A DNA stretch of 64,000 nt from Parafrigoribacterium mesophilum (GTDB taxonomy: Bacteria; Actinomycetota; Actinomycetes; Actinomycetales; Microbacteriaceae). The stretch lies in the NCBI RefSeq assembly GCF_039652555.1, contig NZ_JBDJAF010000001.1, positions 744,001 to 808,000 of the forward strand, read 5' to 3'. Below, piece by piece: positions 17,887-25,953 of this stretch. The notes beneath the pieces were generated by a model. That model worked only from the letters and a program-made list of their open reading frames with translations, searched no databases and was not told the origin of the DNA. The number at the start of each line of letters is the position of its first letter. Within the stretch, counting starts at the first letter, position 1. A program made the translations under genes and the position numbers.

Positions 17887-19124
17887 GGCACCTCCGTCAG
17901 GGTGAACAGTTGCGTGCTGCTGGTCCCGCACGGTTGTTGCACCAGCAGCGAGACCGGGAGCGCGACGGTGACCGTGAGACACTGTCCGCTGGTCGCGGAC
18001 ACGAAGTGGTAGTTCCCCGCGGCGCCGACCGGATCGACGATCCAGCCCGGGCCGGGTGCGTTCTGGCGGAACACCGTGGCGAAATCGCTGCCATTGACCT
18101 TCCAGTTCAAGTTCTGACCCTGCACCGGCTGCACGGTGAACGCGCCGTCACCGTTGGGAATGAACAGCCATGCCTGGTTCTTCTTCGTCACAGGCAGATC
18201 GCACGGCGAGACCGCCAGCGCGGCACCGTCCGTCAGGATCGGCGCGCCGACGCACAGCATGCCGTCGGCGTAGCGCACCTGGTAGCCGGTCAGCTGGTCG
18301 GTCGTGGCGGTCAGCGCGGCGGAGAGGGCCGAGACGTTCCCGGCCGCATCCCGTGCCATCACCGTGTAGCGGTACGGGATCTTTGCGATGGTGGTGTTAT
18401 CGGTGTAACTGGCGGAGCTCACCGAGGCGATCAGGACACCGTCCCGGAACACGTCGTACCCGCTGACAGCGACGTCATCGCGGGACCCGGCCCAGATCAG
18501 TGAGATCGAACCCTGGGTGGTTGACACTGCGACCGGGGTGCCGGGGACGGTGGGCGGCACGGTGTCGCCGACGGTGAGCGTGGCAGTGTCTACCGCGGTG
18601 GCCGCCCAGGATCCGAGCCCACTGGTGACGGTGAGCGTGGCGCTGGCGGCGGAGTTCGAGTTGGCCGTCAGTGAGACCGGGTTCAGGCCGGCGCGCAGGC
18701 AATAGGTGGCGGAATTTCCGGGGGCCAGGGACCCGGTCAGTGCCGGCATGGCGGCCAGGGTGCCGCTGGTCGCGCCCGGCGCCGGTATGGTGCAGTCATC
18801 CCCCGCGGATTTCGGCCACGCGTCGACGACGATGGCGGGAGCGAGGGCGGAACTGTCGGCCGTGAGCCGGGCCGTGTACGGTGCGTTGAAGTCTCCGGAA
18901 TTGGTGACGGCGACCTGTCCGGTTGCGGTCGGCGCGGCCTGGGAGAAGGTGTGCCCCAACGAGGGGAACCCGCTCTGGGTCACAGCGATCCGACCGGCGG
19001 TCACCGTCCAGGAGCTGGTGGCCTTCGCGCTGAACAACGCGAGGCTCGTGCCGGTGCCGGCGAGCACAAGGAATAGCGCGAGGCCGAGCGCGATCGCCGC
19101 GCGGTGTCGGATCGGCCGTGTCAT
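17883..19124 (-). CDS. SipW-type exported protein with Fn3 and ricin-like domains
   Basis: This is a 413-aa surface or secreted protein. Residues 8-34 form an alternate signal segment with the ALFSA motif after the hydrophobic core, as in TasA/camelysin-like SipW substrates. Residues 35-190 are a beta-rich TasA-like domain. Residues about 195-275 look like fibronectin type III (DTVPPTVPGTP...YRYTVMARDAAGN). The C-terminal 135 residues have a QAW motif and repeated CL/Q-rich segments suggesting a ricin-type beta-trefoil carbohydrate-binding module. It overlaps the genes on both sides by 4 bp (ATGA). Carbohydrate binding on the cell surface is inferred, not shown. Confidence 0.75.
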   Translation of the reverse strand: MTRPIRHRAAIALGLALFLVLAGTGTSLALFSAKATSSWTVTAGRIAVTQSGFPSLGHTFSQAAPTATGQVAVTNSGDFNAPYTARLTADSSALAPAIVVDAWPKSAGDDCTIPAPGATSGTLAAMPALTGSLAPGNSATYCLRAGLNPVSLTANSNSAASATLTVTSGLGSWAATAVDTATLTVGDTVPPTVPGTPVAVSTTQGSISLIWAGSRDDVAVSGYDVFRDGVLIASVSSASYTDNTTIAKIPYRYTVMARDAAGNVSALSAALTATTDQLTGYQVRYADGMLCVGAPILTDGAALAVSPCDLPVTKKNQAWLFIPNGDGAFTVQPVQGQNLNWKVNGSDFATVFRQNAPGPGWIVDPVGAAGNYHFVSATSGQCLTVTVALPVSLLVQQPCGTSSTQLFTLTEVP

Positions 19125-19831
19125 GAGCGGGGCACCTGCCCGGCGTCGATGGTGATGGTGAACGAGGCGGTGCCGCCCTGCACGGTGGCCGGCGCGGCGG
19201 CGGCCAGGGCGAGACCGAGACAGACGTGGGCGCTGGCACCGGCCGGGATCGTCCCCAGCTGGGTGCTGAAGCCGACCAGCGGTGCGGCCGCGGGCGCGAC
19301 CAGCCCTGCACCGCAGGTCTCACCGTTCGCCAGGGGTCCGAGCGTCAAAGTCAGGTTGTCGGCGAGCGCACCGGTTTGGGTGTACGCGGTGGTGGTCGCC
19401 GTCACGATCACCGGTGCGGTGCCGGTGTTGGCGAGCAGGATCGGGGCGAACACCGGATTCTGCGGACCGACCGTGGCGCCCGCTGGCACCGTGTAGTCCT
19501 GGACTCCGTTGACGGTGAGGCTGGTGGAGCCGGCGCTGACGGTGCCGCCGTTCAGCGGGACAGTGCTGGTCCACAGCGCGTAGCTGGCGCCGGCGCCGGC
19601 CACCGCGATGGCCACGGATGCGCCGATCACGGTGACCGCCGACAGCAAGTGACGCGGGGCCTTGGCCAGGAGACCGTTCGGGTCGGTCTCCTGGCCTTCC
19701 GATGGCGCCGCACCTTGCGGCGCCATCGGCGGTGTGCGCCGGGCGTTGCCGGCTCTGGCGGCGAGCAACGCGAGTACGACCACGGTGCCGATGGCTGCGG
19801 CTTTCAGGCCGCACGTGGATGCTCTGGACAC
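19121..19831 (-). CDS. SipW-type exported protein with extra N-terminal anchor
   Basis: The protein has a hydrophobic stretch near its start (AAAIGTVVVLALLAA). About 50 residues later comes a second hydrophobic segment ending in SYALWTS, the SipW-type alternate signal. A beta-rich exported domain of about 145 residues with two cysteines follows (ETCGAG, HVCLGL). The start is uncertain. The GTG of VSRASTCG, with GGTGG 5 nt upstream, is chosen. A longer TTG start and an internal ATG at 19726 (MAPQGAAP) are alternatives. The internal ATG would give a conventional single-signal protein but has no SD. The end overlaps the next gene by ATGA. Function is unknown beyond being a likely SipW substrate. 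Confidence 0.65.
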   Translation of the reverse strand: MSRASTCGLKAAAIGTVVVLALLAARAGNARRTPPMAPQGAAPSEGQETDPNGLLAKAPRHLLSAVTVIGASVAIAVAGAGASYALWTSTVPLNGGTVSAGSTSLTVNGVQDYTVPAGATVGPQNPVFAPILLANTGTAPVIVTATTTAYTQTGALADNLTLTLGPLANGETCGAGLVAPAAAPLVGFSTQLGTIPAGASAHVCLGLALAAAAPATVQGGTASFTITIDAGQVPRS

Positions 19832-19936
19832 GGTGACCACCGCCTTCCGTGGTGATTCAGCATGGTCATGGCCGGGCTGATCGGCCCGGGCCGGCTTGCG
19901 CCCGCTGGGCGGCAGACGCAAGCCGGCGGCTGGTGG

Positions 19937-20473
19937 CTAGGCCTGCGAGAGCGTGACGTTCATGCCGCTCAACGACACCTGCCCGTCCTGCGAAGCGTTG
20001 TCGGCTCCGGTCGGGAAGGTGATGGTCACCGTCACGGTCACCGAGGTCGTTCCTGCCGGTACGACATAGCCGCCGTTTCCGTCGGAGGCAAGCCCGGTGG
20101 CGGTGAGCTCTGCGGAGTTACCGAGAGCGGCGGCCAAGGCGATGTCCGTGGCGCCCGCCGATGCCGGCGCGATCGATCCGTCGGTGAGCGACAGCGTGGC
20201 GGGCAGGCTGTGCCCGGATGCGGTGATGTCAAAGTCCTGCGTGAAGGTCAGCACATCGCCGGGTGTGATCCGGTAGGTGGACAGGTCGACGGCCCCGGTC
20301 GCATCCGACCAGGTTCCGGCGACGGCACCCGGCGCGATGGACAGGTTGCCCGCCGTGATGCCGGCGTTCGCCACTGCAGCCGACGCATTCCAGGTGGCGA
20401 AGGTTCCGGCGCCGCCGAGCAGCAGTGCGATCGCGGCGGCGGCGGCGACAGCGCCCTTGGTGAGCTTGTTCAT
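19937..20473 (-). CDS. alternate-signal (SipW-dependent) exported protein, TasA-like
   Basis: This is a 178-aa exported protein. Residues 1-30 contain the SipW-type signal: a hydrophobic core AAAAIALLLGGAG followed by TFATWNASA. The mature part is Gly/Ala/Thr-rich beta structure with no cysteine, resembling the actinobacterial alternate signal-mediated exported family and, more distantly, TasA/camelysin fibre subunits. The ATG is preceded by AGAAAGA. It is the first gene of the four-gene export operon and the best candidate for a major polymer subunit, by analogy only. Confidence 0.75.
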   Translation of the reverse strand: MNKLTKGAVAAAAAIALLLGGAGTFATWNASAAVANAGITAGNLSIAPGAVAGTWSDATGAVDLSTYRITPGDVLTFTQDFDITASGHSLPATLSLTDGSIAPASAGATDIALAAALGNSAELTATGLASDGNGGYVVPAGTTSVTVTVTITFPTGADNASQDGQVSLSGMNVTLSQA

Positions 20474-20778
20474 GAGTTGTCTTTCTGTTCGGGTCAGAAT
20501 CCCGGCAGGCAGCGCCGAGCAAGCGGCGGTTGACGTCGGGTCGAGTTGATTTCTACTTCCTCACGGGAATGAGGCGCGGCATCCATGCCAGGCAGAAGTA
20601 GTCCGGTAACACGATTGGGCATCGCGGCGGCTCTAGTGTGCTTCCCCCGATGAAGACTGTATGGTGTTGGCCATTAGGAGGACAAGACCTGTACCCCACC
20701 CAATACGGGGGTGGCCTTCGCAGAGGCCAATTCGGCGGCACCCAGGCGATTATGACCGATTGTCGCTACGGTCGAAGG
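20474..20778. promoter_or_regulatory. intergenic region between export operon and glgE, with two adjacent hairpins
   Basis: I find no gene in these 305 bp between divergent operons. On the plus strand an AGGAGG (20676-20681) is not followed by a usable start codon. Two short stem-loops then abut: CCACCC/GGGTGG (20696-20714) and GGCCT/AGGCC (20713-20728). They lie about 50 bp before the chosen glgE start. They could form a leader structure. No convincing -35/-10 pair was identified for either operon. Confidence 0.3.
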
Positions 20779-22797
20779 GTGAGCCAGACGCAGGAATCCC
20801 CCGACTACCAGCCGCGAATCGGCCGGATCCCGATCCGCCTGCTCGCACCGCAACAGCCGGACAACCTGTGGCCGTCGAAGGCCTACGCGGGTGAAGTGGT
20901 GCCGTTCGCGGCCACCGTGTTCAAAGAGGGCCACGACCTTATCGGCGTGGAAACGGTGCTCACCTCGCCTGACGGGACGCGCACTACGCACCGGATGGTC
21001 GAGATCAACCCGGGCACGGATCGCTGGCACACCGAGGTGCTGCTCGAGACCACCGGCCTGTGGCAGTTCCAGGTGCAGGCCTGGGTGGACGAATGGGCGA
21101 CCTGGCTGCACGACGCCACGCTGAAAATTCCAGCCGGAGTGGATGTCGCCCTCATGTTGACCTCCGGGTCGGAGTTGCTGGCCCGGGCGCTGCAGCGCGC
21201 TCCGGGCAACAAGACCTTGGCCGCCGCGGCGAAAACCTTCGCTACCCGCAGCCTCGCGCCCCAAGAGCGGCTGGCGGCGCTCACCCGGAGTGCCGTGACC
21301 GAGGAAATCGAGCGGAATCCTCTGGGCAACCTCCACACGATCAGCGCGCCGCTCCAACTTCGAGTGGAACGCACCCGCGCCGGGGTCGGAAGCTGGTACG
21401 AACTGTTCCCGCGCTCCGAGGGCGCAAAACAGCGGAAGAACGGCAGTTGGTCCAGCGGAACCTTTCGCACGGCATCCCGACGCCTGCCGGCACTGGCGAG
21501 GCTCGGGTTCGATGTGGTCTACCTGCCACCGATCCACCCGATCGGCACCAGCTTTCGGAAGGGAGCGAACAACTCGCTGACGGCCGGGGTGAACGAGCCA
21601 GGCTCGCCCTGGGCGATCGGGTCGCCGGAGGGCGGGCACGACGCCATCCACCCGGATCTGGGCACCGAGGCGGATTTCGTCGCCTTCGTCGACAGCGCCA
21701 AGAAGAACAAGATGGAGGTCGCCCTGGACCTGGCCCTCCAATGCTCGCCCGACCACCCCTGGGTCACCGAGCATCCGGAGTGGTTCACTCACCTGACCGA
21801 CGGGAGCATCGCCTACGCCGAGAACCCGCCAAAAAAATATCAGGACATCTACCCGCTCAACTTCGACAACGACCCGGTCGGGCTGCGTGAGGAGGTATTG
21901 CGCATCGTGCGGCACTGGGTCGCACTCGGGGTGAGCATTTTCCGCGTCGACAATCCGCACACCAAGCCGCTGCCGTTCTGGGAGTGGCTGCTGCATAAAA
22001 TCGCGCTCGAGCATCCGGATGTGGTGTTCCTCGCGGAGGCCTTCACCGCCCCTGCGATGATGCAGACCCTCGCCGGCGCCGGATTTCAGCAGTCCTATAC
22101 CTATTTCACCTGGCGGAACACGAAGCTTGAGCTCGCCGACTACCTGACCGAGCTGTCCCAGGAGACCAGCGCATGGCTGCGCCCCAACCTGTTCGTCAAC
22201 ACCCCAGACATCCTTTCGGAGTATTTGCAGTTCGGCGGACCGCCGGCGTTCAAGATCAGGGCTGCCCTGGCAGCGACCGCGTCGCCGAGCTGGGGAGTCT
22301 ATTCCGGATTCGAACTGTACGAGAGTGTGGCTCGCCCGGGGTCGGAAGAAGGCATCGACAACGAGAAGTACCAGTACCGTCCGCGCGACTTCGCCGCTGC
22401 CGAGCGCGAGGGTCGGTCACTGGCACCGTTCCTGAAGCTGTTGAATCGCATCCGGTCGGAGCATCCGGCGCTACGCCAATTGCGCAACTTGGACGTGCAC
22501 TGGAGCGACGACGACTCCATCCTGGTGTACAGCAAATATCTCAACGGCCGGTTTGTGCACTCCGGCTTGAGCGACGCGATCATCGTCGTGGCGAACGTCG
22601 ACCCGCATTCGGTGCGCGAGACGACGGTGCACCTGGATCCGACCAAGTTCGGATGCGTGTCAGACCGACCGTTCGAGGTTACTGACCTCATCACGAAACA
22701 GAAATTCACCTGGGGCACCGATAATTACGTTCGCCTTGACGCGTTCGTGGAGCCGGTGCATATTCTCAGCGTGGAGTTCTCCAGGGGTATCGCATGA
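20779..22797 (+). CDS. glgE: alpha-1,4-glucan:maltose-1-phosphate maltosyltransferase GlgE (GH13_3)
   Basis: GlgE extends alpha-glucans with maltosyl units from maltose-1-phosphate. From the GTG at VSQTQESP the protein is 672 aa, close to Streptomyces GlgE. Catalytic residues fall where expected: nucleophile Asp391 (FRVDNPH), acid/base Glu420 (LAEAF) and Asp477 (NTPDIL). These are three residues short of the Streptomyces numbering as I recall it. The N-terminal domain (about 1-115) and the GH13 barrel are intact. Longer starts exist up to 20638 but are not conserved in character. The GTG has only GAAGG directly against it. glgB overlaps by 4 bp. Confidence 0.95.
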   Translation: MSQTQESPDYQPRIGRIPIRLLAPQQPDNLWPSKAYAGEVVPFAATVFKEGHDLIGVETVLTSPDGTRTTHRMVEINPGTDRWHTEVLLETTGLWQFQVQAWVDEWATWLHDATLKIPAGVDVALMLTSGSELLARALQRAPGNKTLAAAAKTFATRSLAPQERLAALTRSAVTEEIERNPLGNLHTISAPLQLRVERTRAGVGSWYELFPRSEGAKQRKNGSWSSGTFRTASRRLPALARLGFDVVYLPPIHPIGTSFRKGANNSLTAGVNEPGSPWAIGSPEGGHDAIHPDLGTEADFVAFVDSAKKNKMEVALDLALQCSPDHPWVTEHPEWFTHLTDGSIAYAENPPKKYQDIYPLNFDNDPVGLREEVLRIVRHWVALGVSIFRVDNPHTKPLPFWEWLLHKIALEHPDVVFLAEAFTAPAMMQTLAGAGFQQSYTYFTWRNTKLELADYLTELSQETSAWLRPNLFVNTPDILSEYLQFGGPPAFKIRAALAATASPSWGVYSGFELYESVARPGSEEGIDNEKYQYRPRDFAAAEREGRSLAPFLKLLNRIRSEHPALRQLRNLDVHWSDDDSILVYSKYLNGRFVHSGLSDAIIVVANVDPHSVRETTVHLDPTKFGCVSDRPFEVTDLITKQKFTWGTDNYVRLDAFVEPVHILSVEFSRGIA

Positions 22798-24974
22798 CTG
22801 CGGCACAGGCGCGGAGCACTCCCGACTTCCCGACGTTGGACGCAGAAGTGATCGCCGCCGCCGCTGCCGGGCGCTACGACCAGCCGCACAGCGTGCTCGG
22901 CGCCCACGAAACCGCCGGCGGCTGGGTGATCCGTGCGCTGCGCCCGCTGGCCCGCAGGGTGACCGCGGTGCGGTCCGACGGGTCCCGAGTGCGGCTGGGC
23001 CATCTCGCGGAGGGAATCTGGCAGGGCTTCGCCGCCGGCGCCGGGCAGTCGTACGCGGTGGAAACGGAGTACGACGACGGTGTGGTGTGGACCGCCGATG
23101 ATCCGTACCGGTTTGTTCCCTCGGTCGGCGAAGTCGATCTGTACCTGTTCGGGCAGGGCCGCCACGAGCAGCTGTGGCAAGTGCTCGGCGCTCACTACCG
23201 CCCACACGAGGGCGTGGATGGCACCTCGTTCTCGGTGTGGGCGCCGCACGCGAGCGCGGCCAGGGTGATCGGCGACTTCAACGACTGGGATGGCGTGCGA
23301 TCGGCTATGCGCCGCCTGGAAGGCAGCGGGATCTGGGAACTGTTCGTGCCCGGTCTGCCACCGGGCAGCGTCTACAAGTTCGAGTTGCGGACCGCCCAGG
23401 GCCGCTGGTTGCAACGGGCCGACCCGATGGCGCGGTACACCGAGGCGCCACCGGCCACCGCATCGGTCGTTGGGGTCTCGCAACACGAATGGCGTGACGC
23501 GGCGTGGTTGCGCGCGCGCAGCGCCCAGGACCCGCACGGCTCCCCTATGAGCGTCTACGAACTGCACGTCGGCTCCTGGCGCCCTGGACTGGGTTACCGC
23601 GAACTTGCCGGACAACTCGTGGACTACGTCCGGGAATTGGGCTTCACGCACGTGGAGTTCATGCCGTTGGCGGAGCATCCGTTCGGTGGCTCATGGGGTT
23701 ATCAGGTCACCGGTTACTATGCGCCGACCAGCAGGTTCGGGCATCCCGACGATCTGAAATACCTCATTGACACCCTCCACGAGGCGGGCATCGGCGTGAT
23801 CATGGACTGGGTGCCCGCTCACTTCCCCAAAGACGAATGGGCCCTGGCCAACTTTGATGGGCAGAGCCTGTATGAGCACTCCGACCCACGACGCGGAGAA
23901 CAGCCGGACTGGGGCACCCTGGTGTTCAACTTCGGGGACTCGCAGGTGCGCAATTTCCTGGTCGCCAATGCCCTGTACTGGCTTGAGGAGTTTCACATCG
24001 ACGGCCTTCGAGTTGATGCCGTCGCGAGCATGCTCTACCTCGACTACTCGCGTCAACCCGGCCAGTGGATCCCCAACAAGCTGGGCGGCCGAGAGAACCT
24101 GGAGGCGATCGCGTTCCTGCAGGAGGTCAACGCCACGGCATACAAACGCAACCCGGGAATCGTCATGATCGCGGAAGAATCCACGTCCTGGGGCGGAGTC
24201 ACCGCGCCGACCAGCGCTGGCGGCCTCGGCTTCGGACTCAAGTGGAACATGGGCTGGATGCACGACTCGCTGCAGTATATGAGCCAAGACCCGATGTACC
24301 GCGCGCACCACCGTCACGACATCACCTTCTCGTTCCTGTACGCGTTCAGCGAGAACTTCCTGCTGCCGCTCAGCCACGACGAGGTGGTCCACGGTAAGGG
24401 GTCGCTGCTAAACAAGATGCCGGGCGACCAGTGGCAGAAACTGGCGAACCTGCGGGCTTATCTGGCGTTCATGTGGGCGCATCCCGGCAAGCAATTGCTG
24501 TTCATGGGGCAAGAGTTCGGCCAGCCGTCCGAGTGGAGCGAACAACGCGGCCTGGACTGGTGGATCCTGGACCAGCCGGTGCACCGGGCGCTGTCCCACC
24601 TGGTGAGCGACTTGAATCGCGTCTACCGGGCGGAGAAGGCGCTGTGGCAGCAGGATGACTCACCCTCCGGTTTCCACGAGCTCGAGTCGACGAATCCGGA
24701 CGTGGTGTCATTCATGCGCTGGTCGGAATCCGGCGAGGCGATCGCGGTATTCGTGAATTTCTCCGGAATCCCGGTCGGGCCGTACCGCGTCGGATTGCCG
24801 GCGGCGGGGCGCTGGGAGGAGATCCTGAACACGGATGCCGAACAGTTCGGCGGGTCCGGTGTGGGAAACTTCGGCGGTGTCACCGCCATCGACGTGCCCT
24901 GGACACACCGGCCCGCGTCAGCCGAAATCACCCTGCCACCACTGGCGGCACTCTGGTTGAAGCTGCGCCGCTAA
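22794..24974 (+). CDS. glgB: 1,4-alpha-glucan branching enzyme GlgB (GH13_9)
   Basis: GlgB introduces alpha-1,6 branches into the linear glucan made by GlgE. The 726-aa protein has an N1 domain, a CBM48 domain (about 135-230), the GH13 barrel and a C-terminal beta domain. Asp408 (GLRVDAV), Glu461 (IAEESTS) and Asp529 (LSHDEVVHGK) are the catalytic residues. The ATG overlaps the glgE stop (ATGA), so the pair is translationally coupled. A degenerate 15-bp repeat lies just past the stop codon. Confidence 0.97.
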   Translation: MTAAQARSTPDFPTLDAEVIAAAAAGRYDQPHSVLGAHETAGGWVIRALRPLARRVTAVRSDGSRVRLGHLAEGIWQGFAAGAGQSYAVETEYDDGVVWTADDPYRFVPSVGEVDLYLFGQGRHEQLWQVLGAHYRPHEGVDGTSFSVWAPHASAARVIGDFNDWDGVRSAMRRLEGSGIWELFVPGLPPGSVYKFELRTAQGRWLQRADPMARYTEAPPATASVVGVSQHEWRDAAWLRARSAQDPHGSPMSVYELHVGSWRPGLGYRELAGQLVDYVRELGFTHVEFMPLAEHPFGGSWGYQVTGYYAPTSRFGHPDDLKYLIDTLHEAGIGVIMDWVPAHFPKDEWALANFDGQSLYEHSDPRRGEQPDWGTLVFNFGDSQVRNFLVANALYWLEEFHIDGLRVDAVASMLYLDYSRQPGQWIPNKLGGRENLEAIAFLQEVNATAYKRNPGIVMIAEESTSWGGVTAPTSAGGLGFGLKWNMGWMHDSLQYMSQDPMYRAHHRHDITFSFLYAFSENFLLPLSHDEVVHGKGSLLNKMPGDQWQKLANLRAYLAFMWAHPGKQLLFMGQEFGQPSEWSEQRGLDWWILDQPVHRALSHLVSDLNRVYRAEKALWQQDDSPSGFHELESTNPDVVSFMRWSESGEAIAVFVNFSGIPVGPYRVGLPAAGRWEEILNTDAEQFGGSGVGNFGGVTAIDVPWTHRPASAEITLPPLAALWLKLRR

Positions 24975-24992
24975 CGGGCACAGCCGTTCAGC

Positions 24993-25037
24993 ACAGCGGT
25001 CTACAAAACAGCGGTCAGTAAGGCAGCGGTCAGTAAA
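24993..25037. repeat. 15-bp degenerate tandem repeat, 3 units
   Basis: ACAGCGGTCTACAAA, ACAGCGGTCAGTAAG and GCAGCGGTCAGTAAA follow one another at 24993, 25008 and 25023. The array fills the gap between convergent glgB and the YbbN-like gene and includes the latter's stop codon and last residues. Confidence 0.8.
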
Positions 25038-25953
25038 GCAGAGCGGTGAGCCTGCGCCGCGCCACTGCAACTCTGGGGTCCTCCGTGCCGGCGATTTCGA
25101 AGTAGTCCAGCAGGCGGGTTCGCACGAGGTCTTTGGCTGTCTGGTCCAGGCTGGGGAATACGCCCAGCAGACGGTCGAATGCGTCGTCCAGGTGCCCGCC
25201 GGCAACATCCAGGTCCGCTACGAGCAGCTGGGCGTTCACGTCGGCGGGCGCGGCTGCGGCGGCATCCCGCACGGACTGCGCGTCCACGCCGTCCAGCCGC
25301 TGCAGCAGTGAAACCTGCGCCAGTCCGGCTACCGCGAGCTCGTCGCGGGGGTTCTGTGCGATGGCCAGCTTGTACTCCGCGATCGCAGTGGCGTAGTCCT
25401 GCGCGGCGATCGCCTCGTAGGCCTCTTGATGGTGCGGTGGCAGCGGTTCTTCCACCGGTTCGGCAGCAGCCGCCGGCTCGGTGTCGTCAGACTGCGGCGC
25501 CACCGTGCCGGTCACGCCGTTCTGTTGAGCGAGCGCCGCCAGTTGGTCGAGCACCGCCCGCGTTTCGGAATCCGGGAGATCCCCCTCGTACAGCGCGATC
25601 GGACGTCCTCCGACCACGGCAGCCACCGTTGGCGTGTTCACCACGTTGAACGCGCGCGCCAATTGCGGGTTCGCCGAGGCGAGCACCGTGGTGAGCAGGA
25701 ACCGGCCGGCGTACCCGCGCACCAAGTTCGTCAGGCCCGGGGACGGCGTGCCGGCGTGGAACTGCACGATCACCGGCACGGTGTTCGATAGCTCCAGGAT
25801 GTTCGTGAAGTTCGTGTCAGTACCCTCCACGACGAGCGAAGGCACGCTCACGGCGGCGCTCTCGCTTCCGGCATCCGAAGCAGTGCGGTGCACCAGTGAT
25901 GAAAGGTCGACGGCGCCACGCAAGTTCGCGGTGGGTGGTGGGGTGGTGGTCAT
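25030..25953 (-). CDS. YbbN/CnoX-like thioredoxin-fold and TPR protein lacking CxxC
   Basis: The 307-aa protein combines an N-terminal thioredoxin fold (about 40-145) with C-terminal TPR-like helices (about 175-300, DYATAIAEYKLAIAQNP and following). This is the architecture of the co-chaperone YbbN/CnoX, which hands substrates to chaperones. Where thioredoxins have WCGPC, this protein reads HAGTPSPG, so no redox cysteines are present and the role would be binding rather than disulfide chemistry. It overlaps the upstream membrane-protein gene by 4 bp (ATGA). Its C-terminus is encoded within a tandem repeat. Confidence 0.82.
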   Translation of the reverse strand: MTTTPPPTANLRGAVDLSSLVHRTASDAGSESAAVSVPSLVVEGTDTNFTNILELSNTVPVIVQFHAGTPSPGLTNLVRGYAGRFLLTTVLASANPQLARAFNVVNTPTVAAVVGGRPIALYEGDLPDSETRAVLDQLAALAQQNGVTGTVAPQSDDTEPAAAAEPVEEPLPPHHQEAYEAIAAQDYATAIAEYKLAIAQNPRDELAVAGLAQVSLLQRLDGVDAQSVRDAAAAAPADVNAQLLVADLDVAGGHLDDAFDRLLGVFPSLDQTAKDLVRTRLLDYFEIAGTEDPRVAVARRRLTALLY

